This document shows positions 1 through 11,255 of a stretch of 64,000 bases of DNA, piece after piece. Origin of the DNA: Cordia subcordata (Eukaryota > Streptophyta > Magnoliopsida > Boraginales > Cordiaceae). The stretch's first letter is position 1; every line of letters begins with the position of its first letter. The stretch covers positions 4,492,501 to 4,556,500 of the forward strand of contig JAPTOF010000011.1 in the NCBI GenBank assembly GCA_028554755.1. The letters are read 5' to 3'. A program made the position numbers and the translations under genes. The notes beneath the pieces were generated by a model, which worked only from the letters and a program-made list of their open reading frames with translations, was not told where the DNA came from and made no database searches.

Positions 1-700
1 CTCCACTTTTTGTCAGAAATGATTCTTTCTATCTTCTGTTTAACCACATTGAGACCGTCCCTCTAATTCATCCAAGTAAACCTATTTTCTTTTGTGTCCA
101 AACTGATGATCTTGTTCTTGTTCAGGAAGTCTCTGAACCTCGAGACCCTGCTACTAGCCCTTTGAAATCTACCTAATTTTTCCCCATGATACAACATTTA
201 TTGAGATCACCCATTAAAATCTATGGTCATTATATATAAGGGTCAAGCTTAGATAATCTATACCCGATGACTTTCTTTCTTCAGTAGGATGCACATATAC
301 AATAGATTTTCTCCAAGTATTCTCACTTCTAGAATCAACTTTATAGTGAATGAAATAACAATTAGTTAACAGGACTTGAATTGTTAAGCCACTGCTCAAG
401 CGCTGACAATTCTAGCATGAACGACTCACTGGTGATGCCGAGGTTACCTCTCAGCAACCTCCAAGGACAATACGGGCTAATATTTCATGCTATCATCATG
501 CGAGGTCTTAAGTTTTCTAACTTGTTTTAGAGCGCCCAAGCTATATTCCTCATAGCAACCGAAAATATCTTTAATTATGGGGACGTCAATGAGTAAGAGT
601 TCTTACTTTATCTAGAACTTTTTGGTTTCCAACCACTTATGTATTTACCTCCATCATCGATAATAACCTTCATCTGCTTCGAATTTTGCCTTAGTTCAGT
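1..700 (-). pseudogene. LINE-A ORF2 endonuclease domain (partial, broken)
   Basis: The minus strand reads as a plant LINE endonuclease. Around 185-230 an eroded metal-site motif (DFNG, where the family has GDFN) is followed by HGEKLGR, SRVSRFRDFLN, NRFTWMN and RDGLNVVKQ, the usual order in this domain. An upstream piece (214-399) reads FIHYKVDSRSENTWRKS and YVHPTEERK in a second frame, matching the strand before the GDFN motif. At least two frame changes and several stops separate the pieces. The domain would nick target DNA for target-primed reverse transcription; this copy is dead. Confidence 0.75.
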
Positions 701-1499
701 AGGTTTTAATTATCTTTTGAGAACAAATGGTTGTCTTAGTTTATAGTTTTTTAGGCATCTACTTTAGTTCGGATACAGTTGGTTTTTGTGGTGGATGTAT
801 GTGTTTCTTTGTGTAGCGGTGGGTCGAACTATAACAAGTCCTTGTATTTCAGATTTTGGTTTAATGGGTATGCTAATATCGCTTGTTGTGGTAATGGGTT
901 TGGGTTAACAGGCTTTTGAGTCAGGGGGCTCAATAAAGGTGTAGTTGTTGGGCTAAAAAGGTTGAAAGGAGGAGTTGTGCTAAGGAGATTCAGGCTAGAG
1001 GTTTTGTTCGATTTTATAGGGTTAAGGGTTTTGGTATAGTGACTAGTTCATTACTTTCTGGGCTTTGTGATGGGCTTGAGCTTCCACTGTGGCTTTAATA
1101 GTGGATGAGATACCAGGGGTTTGTTGGGTTGGGTTGATACATAGGTTACAGAGGTTTCAATCATCTGTAGATTTGTCCCTTTGTTGGTGTTAGAGAGATA
1201 CGAGGAATTCAGTTTGTCAACTGAATAAAAAAAATCCTAATCCATCAAAAATACCTGTCTGTGGAGGAACCTCCTCAAAGGAATTTGGATTTATGTGCAT
1301 AGGCACTTTGCTCATTTCAAAGTGTTCCGTATTGTGGGATTATGTATGCACAACGCATGCCACGCTCGTGTGCTGTGTGGGTTTGGCTTTTAGGTGATCT
1401 TCTTCAATGCTCCAACCATCGGAAACTTGAGTGTTTGCCACATACTTATTTACGTTGCACTGGTCATTTGTCGTTTCCCATTTTCCCATTATCATCCAA

Positions 1500-1860
1500 T
1501 CTCACACTTGATTGATAGTATTTCATCAACGGGCCTCTCTTCATTTTGTTAGTGATAACCATATTTGACACGTTACCTTCATCAAACTTTTTACAACCCT
1601 TGAATTCGTGCTATAGACGTCCACAAATTCTATACCATATAATAAAAAAGAATTTATTACACTATATAATTGTTAAGTGTCGCGTTAATATCAACTTTGC
1701 TATTTTTTTGTTACATGTCATGTTTACTGCATTTCTTTTTTTTAAAAAAAAAAAAGAAAAAGACTAAACATTATTTTAAAAAATAAAAAGACAAATTATT
1801 ACATAATTTTTAATTTATATTATATTATATAAATATTCACAGGTAGTCATACTAGTGTTT
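1500..1860. other. AT-rich stretch inside LINE-A
   Basis: This stretch lies between the ORF1 DUF4283-like region and the ORF1/ORF2 linker. It is mostly A and T, with an A-run at about 1744-1757 and TA-rich sequence to 1840. I see no coding match or terminal repeat. It could be a decayed insertion or an eroded linker. Confidence 0.35.
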
Positions 1861-2752
1861 TAAAAACTTGACAACCACTCATATGAGACCCCACACTGGG
1901 TGGAGGCAACCTCTTGGGAGCATAAGACCTAGTTTAAGAGGGTTGTTAGTGTTAATTACTGCTTTAAATCTAAGGAATGAATGCCGCTTAACATTGCCTT
2001 TGTCATCGACATTAAGCACTTCAAAGGAACCCGGGATATTAGCAACTTTTTAAATTATTTCTAGCAGATAGAAAATCCATCGAAATATAATTGGCTGGAA
2101 TCTGAAAGAGGTTTGATCCAAATCCATTTCATCGATTGTGCTGTTAGGTTTCCACTGCTATAGGAGTGATTCCTCTGTTTATCCCATAACCTAGCATCAG
2201 ACTTTCCTTTTTTTTATTTTTTTATTTTTTATTTTATCAACTTTGGACTTAGGATCTGTTTGGATTGAGCTTTTTTTAGAAAAAAATATTTTTTTTCAGG
2301 AAAAAAATATTTTTTTTCAAAAAAGTTATATTAAATTTATAATAACTATTTCATTTAACTTTCAAAAAAACTGAAACTCTGAAAAAAAACTTCAAATACA
2401 ACTTTTCTTAGAAGTCAGAATTTTCAGCTTCTAAAAAAAAACTGTTTTTCAAAAGCTGTTAAAAAAAACGCTTTTAAAAAAAGTCAATCCAAACGGGCCC
2501 TTAATATAATAGGGAAACAGTGAAGGCTGAGCTGGTTACTTCAACAGAGTGATCAAGGCCCCATGAGTCTTCAATGATGCTTCTAACAATATTGGTGATG
2601 ATCCTTCTGTTGAAGAGCACTCTTCCCACTAAGCAAAATTCCTTAGACGTTTTACCTTATTTGTGTCATTTGTGGGTGATGATAGTTGTCAGGTTAGTAG
2701 TAGCAATGTGAAGAAGATCAAACAATTCCTCAGTGGTATTAGGTGCAGACAT
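1860..2752 (-). pseudogene. LINE-A ORF1, DUF4283-like nucleic-acid binding protein (MITE-interrupted)
   Basis: ORF1 of plant L1 LINEs encodes an RNA-binding protein that packages the element RNA. The start is the ATG at 2752-2750, reading MSAPNTTEELFDLL, followed by CLVGRVLFNRRIITNIV and WGLDHSVEV, which fits the family's pattern of a small helical start then a 'lvGkll..r..' strand. The frame is then cut by a 249-bp MITE (2252-2500). On its far side the domain resumes (IPGSFEVLNVDDKGN, HSFLRFKAVINTNNPL, LMLPRGC), matching the second half of DUF4283. In-frame stops lie at the H-K-stop-H region and later. Without the MITE the two halves follow in the expected domain order. Confidence 0.75.
2252..2500. 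mobile_element. Tourist-like MITE (PIF/Harbinger type) in LINE-A ORF1
   Basis: The 249-bp insert is bounded by inverted termini GGATCTGTTTGGATTGAG and GGGCCCGTTTGGATTGAC (the right end read on the minus strand), both running on into a T-tract. It is flanked by the direct repeat TTA at 2249-2251 and 2501-2503. A TTA/TAA target duplication with a G-rich terminus containing GTTTGG is typical of PIF/Harbinger MITEs. The interior is A/T-tract rich and non-coding. Confidence 0.8.
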
Positions 2753-3190
2753 GGTACCCATTCTCAGAGCAAAGGTTTAAAGAAGAACAAAAAGAAAAGA
2801 AGAGGGGTCGAGCAGACACGGAAATAAAACCACATTAAGAAGAAAATGGGGAAATAGTAGCGACTAGAAAGGAAATGAGAAGAAGGTGAAGAAATTGAAT
2901 GGGACATAGGAATGATTAGTAGATCCATTGAGAAGACATCAGAGACACATCAAACAATGACACAAAGAGCTAGGAATTTAGACAACTTATACACACAAGA
3001 AAAGGACACAATAAAAAGAGGATCTTTATGGCAAGAGATTAACCGAAGTAAATAGGTGAAAAAGAGGAAAAGGGAAAGAAATGGGGGAAATAAAAAGGGA
3101 CATAGTGGAGAAAAACTCCTTTCATCTGAACAGGATAGACTCTTGACCTAGGATGACTATTACACGTTAGAGAGAGAACTCAAGAGAGAA

Positions 3191-5589
3191 CATGGGAAAA
3201 AACCTTTTTTTATCTTGTCAACCTTTTATGAATACAAAACTCTTGTCCAATATCAAGGTTAATTTTATTAACAAGTTACTCTTTGGGTTATGAATACAAA
3301 ACGGTGGATTGTGGAGCAAAAAACACCTTTAATAAGATCAGCTTTGAGCCAGACGCCTTTCCCTTCGGCACACAACTTTTCAACGGGAATATCCTAGTCG
3401 AGGTTTAAATTTTCACACCCAAGCCTTTAGATTCAATTTCTCTAGATTACAAGTTTGGTGGTGCTTATTAAAAACAACCCTCACCATCTCTGTATAAGAA
3501 ATGCTTATAAGCACCGAAAATAAGCACCGCCAAAAACCCTCTTAGTCATGACTTTCCACCACTTTCTTATGGATACTGTCTTGCACCTATGCACAACTGC
3601 GCCACAATGACTTATGTTACTTGAGAGAAACTTGACTTGATTGAAATTAATTATGCTTACAGCAAGCCAAAAATCAACAGGGCATTTGAATGAACATTAT
3701 AGATAGCGAGATGCTAGAAATGAAATTCTAAAGAATATATTCATAAATTCGATATTTTGGCAAACAAAAATACTCTATAAGGTGTGCAAATGAATATAGC
3801 ACAAATATAGGTAGGTATAACAAAGTAAAATAATGTCTGGCCAGCTGTCAATTGATAAATACATTATTTTATAATGAAATTACGTAAATTGTTGAACAAA
3901 GGAGAAATTTCAACAATGTTTCCTCAACTCTAAGCAATTCAAGAATGATTCTTGAATAGCCAATAACTAAAATCCCAAATTAGGTAGAAATAGGTCAATA
4001 GAAATATCAAACACTCAAAGAAGATATGAGTTGTGTTCTTTTTGGCAAGGGACAATTTTAGGAGTATGCATTAATGTTTACTTGAATTTTTAAGTTAGCC
4101 ATCAATACTTCAAAATATATATTATTAGTCCTCAATATTTTTAAAAAGTCGTACAGATAGTCCATACCGTCAATTGGTTATCAAAAAATAGATGGAAACA
4201 ACAGTAGCAGAGCATGAACAAAAATTTTAGTTACAACAGCAGACGAAATAGACATAAATCTTGAAAACATTAAATTTTACATATAAGTGATATCTAATAA
4301 GTATAAGCATTAAAATATGGAAGCAAAATCTGTATAATAGAAGTAGTTATCTACAATATTGCTCTACATTATTTTAAGATTTTAAAGTTTTAAAATCATT
4401 ACTATTTGCATTAGAATTACACAAGTCTACAATATCTCTCTTTTATGAACCACCAAATTATTTGCAAGAAATTCATCTTTCATTCAACTATCTAGTTAAT
4501 TTTGACTAATGTCATAATTAAAAGAATTGTTCTATATATGATAGTTGTAGAAGATGACAAGATTCAAGATAAGCCACATTAATCTATCAAGTAAATGATA
4601 GACCTTTGATTTCAAATAACCTCTTCCAGTTTAGGCTTCATTTGGCCTAACTATGATATTTCAACTATTGAGTTGTAGAGGTTTTACTAATAGAGTTTTG
4701 AGTAAAAATATTATTGAGTAAAAGTTATTTTGCTTGCATTAAGGCTGAAACCTTAAAATATATTCCTTCAAAAAATCAAAGTGTTTACAACTAGAGGTGG
4801 ACCAAGTCCCCAATGAAGGAAGCCGAGGAAATCTATCCTTACCATTCTATAACTAAGCTTAAAAATGGACGCTAATAAAAGATTGATTACATTAACAGCC
4901 TGAAATAGAATGAACTAGTTACTAGCCAAAACCAGAAGCGGACTTCAAAAATATAGCCAATAACGCTCCAAAGCATCCAATGAAATTTCATCCAGACTTT
5001 GCCAATATGTTGGAGATGCAAAGAATAGTCTCTCTTTGGTTTCTTCTGCTAGGGAGCCTGAGCTTTACAGACGCAGCCTCAGTCTAATGTCGGATACCCT
5101 TGCACTCGCACTATGAGTAAGGGACGCATAGAATCAGGTGTGAATTAAGATTTGCTTCTTGCATGTTTTTAACATGGACAAGAATTGTGTAAGTCCTTGC
5201 CTCTGCCGATGACAAGTCGTTGTTGAATAAAAGATTACAAAAAAATGCATTAAAAATGAAAGCCTTCATGATCCCTGCAAAACTAACAAACATTTGTAGA
5301 AAAACATTGTTCATGAAGTGGTCAAAAGGCCTTGGTGTAGGAAAAAGGTTGTCAAAAGCATGAGTGTAAAAGGCATAGGTTTTAAACAAGGTGACGAGCA
5401 AGAATAAGGAGGCCGGCACGTATGCAGCTGCGCTACAGCCATTAACCATCCCCAGGTCACGGACCAAAAGCAACAAATTGCTCCAAGTCTTCCGCTCGTT
5501 GCCAATCACACCAAGAGCAATGAGAAATATTGTGCTAATTCAGCCGACGTGCACCCACACACATATCCATGATTACACGAAGCGAAAAG
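3191..5589. other. AT-rich spacer without recognisable gene
   Basis: I see no coding match. It contains one small MITE (separate entry). On the minus strand, 5111-5549 stays open for about 145 codons with a hydrophobic composition; I could not assign it to a family (see findings). Confidence 0.5.
3450..3541. mobile_element. Small Tourist-like MITE, 92 bp
   Basis: The arms are inverted: GTTTGGTGGTGCTTATT on the left, and the right end read on the minus strand gives GTTTTTGGCGGTGCTTATT. TTA flanks both sides (3447-3449 and 3542-3544). Its right terminus (ACCCTCTTAGTC including flank) matches that of the MITE at 53487-53605, so the two are probably the same family. Confidence 0.6.
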
Positions 5590-5960
5590 CAGGCTAGCTA
5601 TATTTGTCCGCACGTATAGCACCATTCGAATTGGGGATCACCCGACTATCTTGAATGAGTCAAAAACCTTTATTTGCAGCTCCCCAATTTGCCAAAATAT
5701 CTATTGGCGAGTTACCCTCCCTGAAGATATGCCTTGAACAACCATTCACCTGCGATATCAGATCTCTCGTCCTTTCCACCAGGTAGGTTAAAGTCCAGGA
5801 CCCTCGCCCTTCCTTATTAACAATTCTCACCATCCCGAGGGAATTCATCTCAAACCAAATATTGGAAAATCCCATCTCCTTACAATGCTACACACTGCTA
5901 ATAAGCACAAGCAGCTCTACTTGCATAACCGACACATCCTTGATAGGTAAGTGGGCGACG
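5590..5960 (-). pseudogene. LINE RNase H (RVT_3-type) fragment
   Basis: The minus strand encodes the end of a plant LINE ORF2: EMNSLGMVRIVN (family: 'E.DS..vv.li'), then ERTRDLISQVNG, SRHIFREGNSPIDILANWGA, which is the hallmark 'hi.REgN..aD.lAn.ga' close of the RNase H-like domain. A short tail, VIPNSNGAIRADKYS, matches the usual 'lP..lrg.iraD' C-terminus. Only about 110 residues remain, and the upstream RT is missing. It is unclear whether this is a tiny 5'-truncated insertion or a relic. Confidence 0.7.
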
Positions 5961-6019
5961 CCTTCTACTGACCTGAGCCGACTCCAGAATTACGCAAATA
6001 CGATTGCCCGCGAAGTCTT

Positions 6020-6240
6020 CTTGGCCCTTAGATGGCATCTTGATCAAGAGGCATCGCATTCTGACCACTGGAGGGCATTGCATCCTGACCATTGGATGTC
6101 TTCCCAACCATGAGGTGCCATTTTGACCGCGAGATATCTTCCCGACCATGAAGTGTTTTCCCGATCATGAGATGTCTTCCCAACCATGAAGTCGCATCCT
6201 GATCATTGGGCATCATCCTGCCGACCCGAGATCCAATGAG
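6020..6240. repeat. Degenerate minisatellite, unit about 20-30 bp
   Basis: There are about eight imperfect units built around CCGACCATGA(G/A)GTG / CCTGACCATTGGATG, for example at 6060, 6085, 6107, 6140, 6160, 6183 and 6200. Units differ in spacing and have C/T changes. On the minus strand the units give a periodic peptide (MVGK, GQDA, MVRM repeats), but nothing supports translation. It abuts the copia-1 3' LTR. Confidence 0.65.
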
Positions 6241-6268
6241 CTCTCTCTCGATGAGCTCTATTTGCAAG

Positions 6269-8010
6269 CTAGTTGATTACCTAATTTTAAAAAAATTTAT
6301 CAACAACAGTAGCGGAATAGCAATTAAACATCTATTACACGTGCATAATCACATAAACAACATATATAAAGAAGATGAGATGTAATGTGTCACCGTTGAT
6401 GCGTAGTATCATTGATGGAACCTCCTTACACATTTACCTGCCTCGTACTAGCCCCCTAATGGTCTTCTCCGCTATAATCAATCACTAATACCTAGGATGT
6501 AATGTGCTATGTAATAGGCAAGCAGTAATTAAGGATTAGTTGAGGTTTAGGCTACGTAGTGTGTGTTCTTGGTGCAACTATATGAAAAATATTGTACACA
6601 CACCAAAGAGAAAATGAGCTTTTATGTTATGTATTCTCCACTTGGGTCTTGTCAATTGCCACTATATATAGTATATAGTAACCCTAATAAAGATAAGGTG
6701 TTAGGAAGATTATTGTTTCCAATAATGTCCCTTCATATCTTCTAAAAAAGGAATATTCTCTGCAGATAAGTTTTATCCAAAATATCCTACTTCACACATT
6801 ATAAATATCTTCTATGTGGGCCCCGCTTATCTAATAAGACATCCCTTCGTTATATTATGAAGACTCGGATAATTAAATTCTTTCCTAATTCTAAACTCAA
6901 ATCTTAATTAATCAATCTACATAATTAGCCATCCTCAATTAATTAGATCCAATTGGAACATGACTAATAGAGGGACCAAAAGACGTAATTACCCTTGACT
7001 CCCAAATTGACCAAAATGTCCTCGCCATCGCTTTGGCGACATTAAGGCCACTTTGACCTCGGTCTATTTCCACTAGAGGACGAAAGCCGCGCTCTAAGGA
7101 TAATCACTGGCTAAGTAATAGCTTGTTATCTGCTTTGGTGACCTCTGTCTTTGGCCAACCGAATGAAATGACAAAATGCCCCTCTATGTATACCCATAGT
7201 CAAGGTAGGTCGCAACAAGTATCATTACCTCCAAGACTACATCTAAACCTCAGAATCTCTAGTCCCATATTATGATTATCCATTGATCACGGATCTCTTG
7301 ATCTAGGGAGTGACTTACAAGCCAAATGACCGATATGCCTCTAAAGGGTAATATCACTAATATTAGATTTCTGGTGATCAAGTGGACAAATCCAAGAGGA
7401 CACATAGACTCTGCTGTTACATATGTATGTCTCAACTAAATTAGAATACAACACCCACCATATGAGACAGACAATCTTATAACTCAAGACCTCTCCTTAT
7501 GGCATATCAAAGCGTTGCACCCTAACTTAGTCAGTTCATTCGCACATGCTCGAGATTAAGAGCATTGGTCACTCGGAAGCTATGAATATCTTGTATTATA
7601 TATGTGACAGTACGGTTCCCAAAAGACATACCCATGGTGGCCCTGTCTAATGTGTGATTCATGCACTAGGAACATAGTCCAGAAAACCATCTAATGACCT
7701 AGGTAGATGACCTTCTTAGGGAGACTTGCCCACTATAGCCTTGCCTCGATAAAATGCCTAACACTACTATCCAGCTATAGACCAATTTATGATATCACCA
7801 AATCTAGACTTGGACCTACTATGCTTCCAGCCTCACTACGCACCCAAGTCATTGGTCTATATCATTGGACCTCTATACTTTGTATCAATGCATCAATAGG
7901 GAGAACAAGTTGTGCAATGCTCAATCATATAAACAATATCATGAGCATATTATGTCTAGTATCTAGTAATCATCTTGTGCTTATGGTCTTTAGGGTATAC
8001 AATCCCAACT
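6269..8010 (-). repeat. copia-1 3' LTR
   Basis: About 1.74 kb, homologous along its length to 13232-16292 (minus the insert), 53677-55424 and 61048-62792. In minus orientation it begins AGTTGGGATTGTATACC (family TGTTGGGATTG, first T changed to A) at 8010. It ends short of the TG...CA terminus seen in the 5' copy. The polypurine tract (minus CAAGTGGAAGAT) at 8011-8022 precedes it. A TATA-rich site lies near 6661-6680. Confidence 0.85.
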
Positions 8011-8022
8011 ATCTTCCACTTG

Positions 8023-10060
8023 TACTAAAGATCATAACTGCCAAACTGTATTTCTAAATGACTTAACCTGTGTGGCAAACACTCTCTCCAAGACTTATAT
8101 CTCAGAGGCACACATATTTTTTCATCACGAGTATCTAATATTCCTTTTAATGACTCAATACACAATCTTCCATTCTTTAAAAGATACTATGACATTTGCA
8201 AATCCACTAACCCAGGGACATCGGTCCAATAATTCAACTGATATCTACTATCCGCACTAATAACCCTTGATAAAAACATTACAATTGCTAAGAGGTAAAA
8301 ACACTCCTTTGGAATATTGGATGCTGTTCTAAACTAAGACCAATTTAATATAGAAACGTAAGATAGAGTTGATCTTTACTATATATCTATTATCTTCTTT
8401 ATATACCCATGGTCCATCAATATCTTGATCAAAATAGAGACTTGTTTTCTTTTTTTATCAAATTTGATACCATTTATTTGATGTTCGTTTAAGCCCTTAA
8501 AAGGGCTTCTTAAGTAGTACAAGCCATATGATCTTTGCATCTAGCAATGTACTTGTCTCCTTATGAATCCAGATGTCTTTGTCAAACTTTTCACTCAAGA
8601 AAAGATATCTTGACAAACATCTATCATATCTCACTGTCACTAAGACAAGTGATAGCAATGGAGTCACCTAATGGATTCTGAATAGAAGGCTTACTCATAA
8701 TCGATCCCTTTTCTTTCTGAGTATAACCTTTCATTATCTAGCCTTGCAATAAAGGCTCCAACTTTCCCATTAGCTTTATTTTGCTCCATGTAGACCCAAC
8801 TGCATCCTACGAGTTTTACCTTTTCATATACAGCTATAAGATCCCAAACATAGTTACAATAACGAACTTTAAGTTTATTGCTATGCATCAATGGCAAACA
8901 TCTAAATCAGAAACTGTTTCATCGTGTCTAGTGAAAGCCACAACCCAAAACTTTGGACACATGTCAAAAAGACTTTCTAGAGTATCTATTAGGCTACATA
9001 ATAATCCTCACACTACAATAAGGCTTCGGGTGTAACAATGATAACATACAGTACTTTTCCTTTTTCAAGATGGTTCAAATTTATTTAAAGCCCAAAAGAT
9101 CTCCTATAAAGCAATTCTAGAATTTGGCAAGTACTAAATCATACTGCCTTTCTCTGAGTATCTAGCATAAATGCCAACACATGTTCTCGCTTCTTAGACT
9201 GACATATGATTCTGCCTTTGCTCCAAAAGGATATATCAAGAAACAACACGTTTTTAATCTTTGGTTCCAGCTATCAAGAATACTTAACATATTAGTTGGA
9301 ACATTACAAATATAGAACTAACCTCAAACAAAGTTTGTGCCATAACCACATTTTTCGTACTGTCCCATGTTTTGTCTTGAACAGTACCAAATAAAAGATG
9401 TAAACTTGTCATCTCAAGATTACACTTCCACTAAGACATAGGTAATGATATAGAAAATATCATGAGCCTTTCCATGTCTATGAGTGTTCAATTTCTCCAC
9501 TTATCCATACCATTTTCCTTGTGAGGAAAAAACTCAATGTAGATTACTGAGTTACAATCTATAATATCCAAGGTACTTCTCAACTTCATATGTAAGGCAT
9601 ATTCCATTTTGATTAGGGTCAAAGAGGCTTTGATGTATTAATCTAATTTCTACTCCACCTTGGTCTTAAACCACTAGAGACTTGTGTAACATCAGATTAT
9701 CACATCAGTATTTTTTAGCAATCTCTAGTCAAAACTAGTACCCATAACCCGAACTAGTTAGCTCATGGAACCTCATATATTAATGTGAACCAATTTCCAA
9801 CACTTTTTTGTCACCCAGAGAGACCTTTGCAAGTTATTTTCCTATCATAGACAAGACTATTAGAAGTTATATCTTCGAGATCTAGTAAGCTGCGAAACCT
9901 ATACTCGACTAACTTCTTATCATGCTCTTAGACTAGATGTCTCTTAGGCAAGATTGGAAGTAATGACTTTAAAATCTAATGAGCTGCTCGACTAACTTGT
10001 TAGGGTGCCTTAGATAAGATGTCTTAGGCATAAGTCCAAAGTGTTATTGGTCGGAAAAAT
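8023..10060 (-). pseudogene. copia-1 pol remnants: integrase, RT, RNase H region
   Basis: Badly frameshifted minus-strand pol. RT N-terminus at 8691-8897: VWDLIAVYEKVKLVGCSWVY, then NGKVGAFIARLDNERL and ERKGIDYE (family 'W.lv..p.g.k.vgckWvyk', 'g..eryKarLvakg..q.egiDy.etfsPv'). Further on, near 8400-8470, FDQDIDGPWVYKE matches the 'gf..s..D.cvy' stretch before the YVDD box. Upstream at 9200-9600, RRN-like and LPMS-W pieces fit the integrase C-terminal region. A short HPNKLVEQLI piece at about 9990-10040 fits the pre-integrase segment. No catalytic box survives in one frame. Confidence 0.65.
9878..10045. repeat. Degenerate direct duplication of about 80 bp in copia-1 pol
   Basis: Two copies share ATCTA.T.AGCTGC, CTCGACTAACTT.TTA, TTAGA..AGATGTC and CTTAGGCA in the same order (about 9878-9960 and 9972-10045). 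It falls in the pre-integrase part and is not seen at the matching place in copia-2. Confidence 0.5.
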
Positions 10061-10499
10061 TATCCTTTAATGGATTAAATTTGCTCTATATTATGCAGTG
10101 ATAGTGTAACAGGATATTGTTAAACCATTATGTATTCTGCCGAACGAAAAACGTTTCGATATCTCCTAATATTCAAACTAGAATAGAAATACAATATCCA
10201 CAAAGTCTAGAACAAAGTTCTTTCACATGTTTGGAACATAAATATTAACATAAATACCTAAACACTATGTAACTCCCACTACATAATCCCATAATTCACT
10301 TCGTTGCGTACTCTAAAAATAAAGCTTCCTTACTTATTATCCATGTCTCTTGAAACCTCTACTAGAAATAGAAGTTATGGTTACTGCCTCAGAGCCTACT
10401 CATAAGTGGGACCAACTACCATAAAGGTCCCACCATGAGAAATGAAGTTTATATCTTTCCAGCGTTTGGCTAGGTATATAGGACAATGCATCCTCTAGT

Positions 10500-11255
10500 G
10501 ATCTTACAAACCACACTAGAAACATCTCGCCATGGGCTTGTCATCTACTACCTTCAATCATTTCTTTTAAGGATAGGCATCTTGTTGTTGCTTAACACTA
10601 TCCGATTGCTCCTTTCCACGTTTTAATTATTTCCTTTAATATTAGACTTAAATGTTCCAGAATGATAGACTCTACTTCCTGAAGCTCCTTCAATAAATTG
10701 GAAAGGTTCAATGTTCAACTTTTTTGACTTAACAATCAGCTTGAACTTCTTGAAGGATTCAGGTAATGTCCCAAGTACCATCTCAACACGAGTTATAGTA
10801 TCAATCTGAGCATCTAGGATCTCAACAATGCTGAAGTTATCTATCAACTTGAGCATATGCTCTATGATAGATTCCTTACCTACCATCCTAGAATTCATGG
10901 TCTCCTTCATAGCAGCTTGCCTACCCAGCCTACTAATGTCCTTGAACATCTCAAACAATGAGGTCATGATTTTGCAACAGTCTTCATACCCTCATGTTGT
11001 ATCACTAGACTATTGTATAAAGATGCTAATATATAGCACTTAGGCATAATCAGCTCTTATTCAACTTTGCTCAGCATCTTGCTAGGCAATAGTAGAACCG
11101 ATCCCTATCCAAGGATAGGATTGGATAAGGACAAACTTTTACCCATCCTCACTGAGTACTTTCTCCAAGTTTCTTTCCTAGTGAACATAGTTTGGGTCAG
11201 TTAACTTATTCTTGAAGAGAATACCCATTAAACTGCTAGAGGAACTACACGACAT
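10500..11255 (-). pseudogene. copia-1 gag (UBN2-type) with zinc knuckle, broken
   Basis: The start is the ATG at 11255-11253, reading MSCSSSSSLMGILFKNKLT then DPNYVH, the usual copia gag opening ('..l..il..nkLtg.Ny..Wkr.l..vL'). After a frame break it continues CYILASLYNSLVIQH and MTSLFEMFKDISRLGRQAAM, then RMVGKESIIEHMLKLIDNF, the UBN2 core, and MVLGTLPESFKKFKL. A decayed CX2CX4HX4C knuckle (C-F-stop-C-G-L-stop-D-H-stop-R-M-H-C) lies at about 10500-10545. Gag would form the particle and bind RNA. The matching region of copia-2 is 58560-59395. Confidence 0.8.

Larger units (their letters stand above)
1..3190 (-). mobile_element. LINE-A: L1-type non-LTR retrotransposon, decayed, cut by window edge
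   Basis: Read on the minus strand this is the 5' half of a plant L1-type LINE. From high to low coordinate it shows a purine-rich 5' leader (about 2753-3190), an ORF1 with a DUF4283-like domain, a poorly conserved linker (about 700-1500), then the start of ORF2 with an apurinic endonuclease-type domain that runs off the left edge. Frameshifts and stops occur throughout, and a MITE sits in ORF1, so it cannot be active. The 5' limit at about 3190 is set only by the end of the A/G-rich leader; no target duplication could be identified because the 3' end lies outside the window. Confidence 0.75.

Noticed and set aside
6020..6240. CRISPR-like array
   Set aside because: Units are contiguous and degenerate without regular unique spacers, and the DNA is a plant nuclear repeat region.
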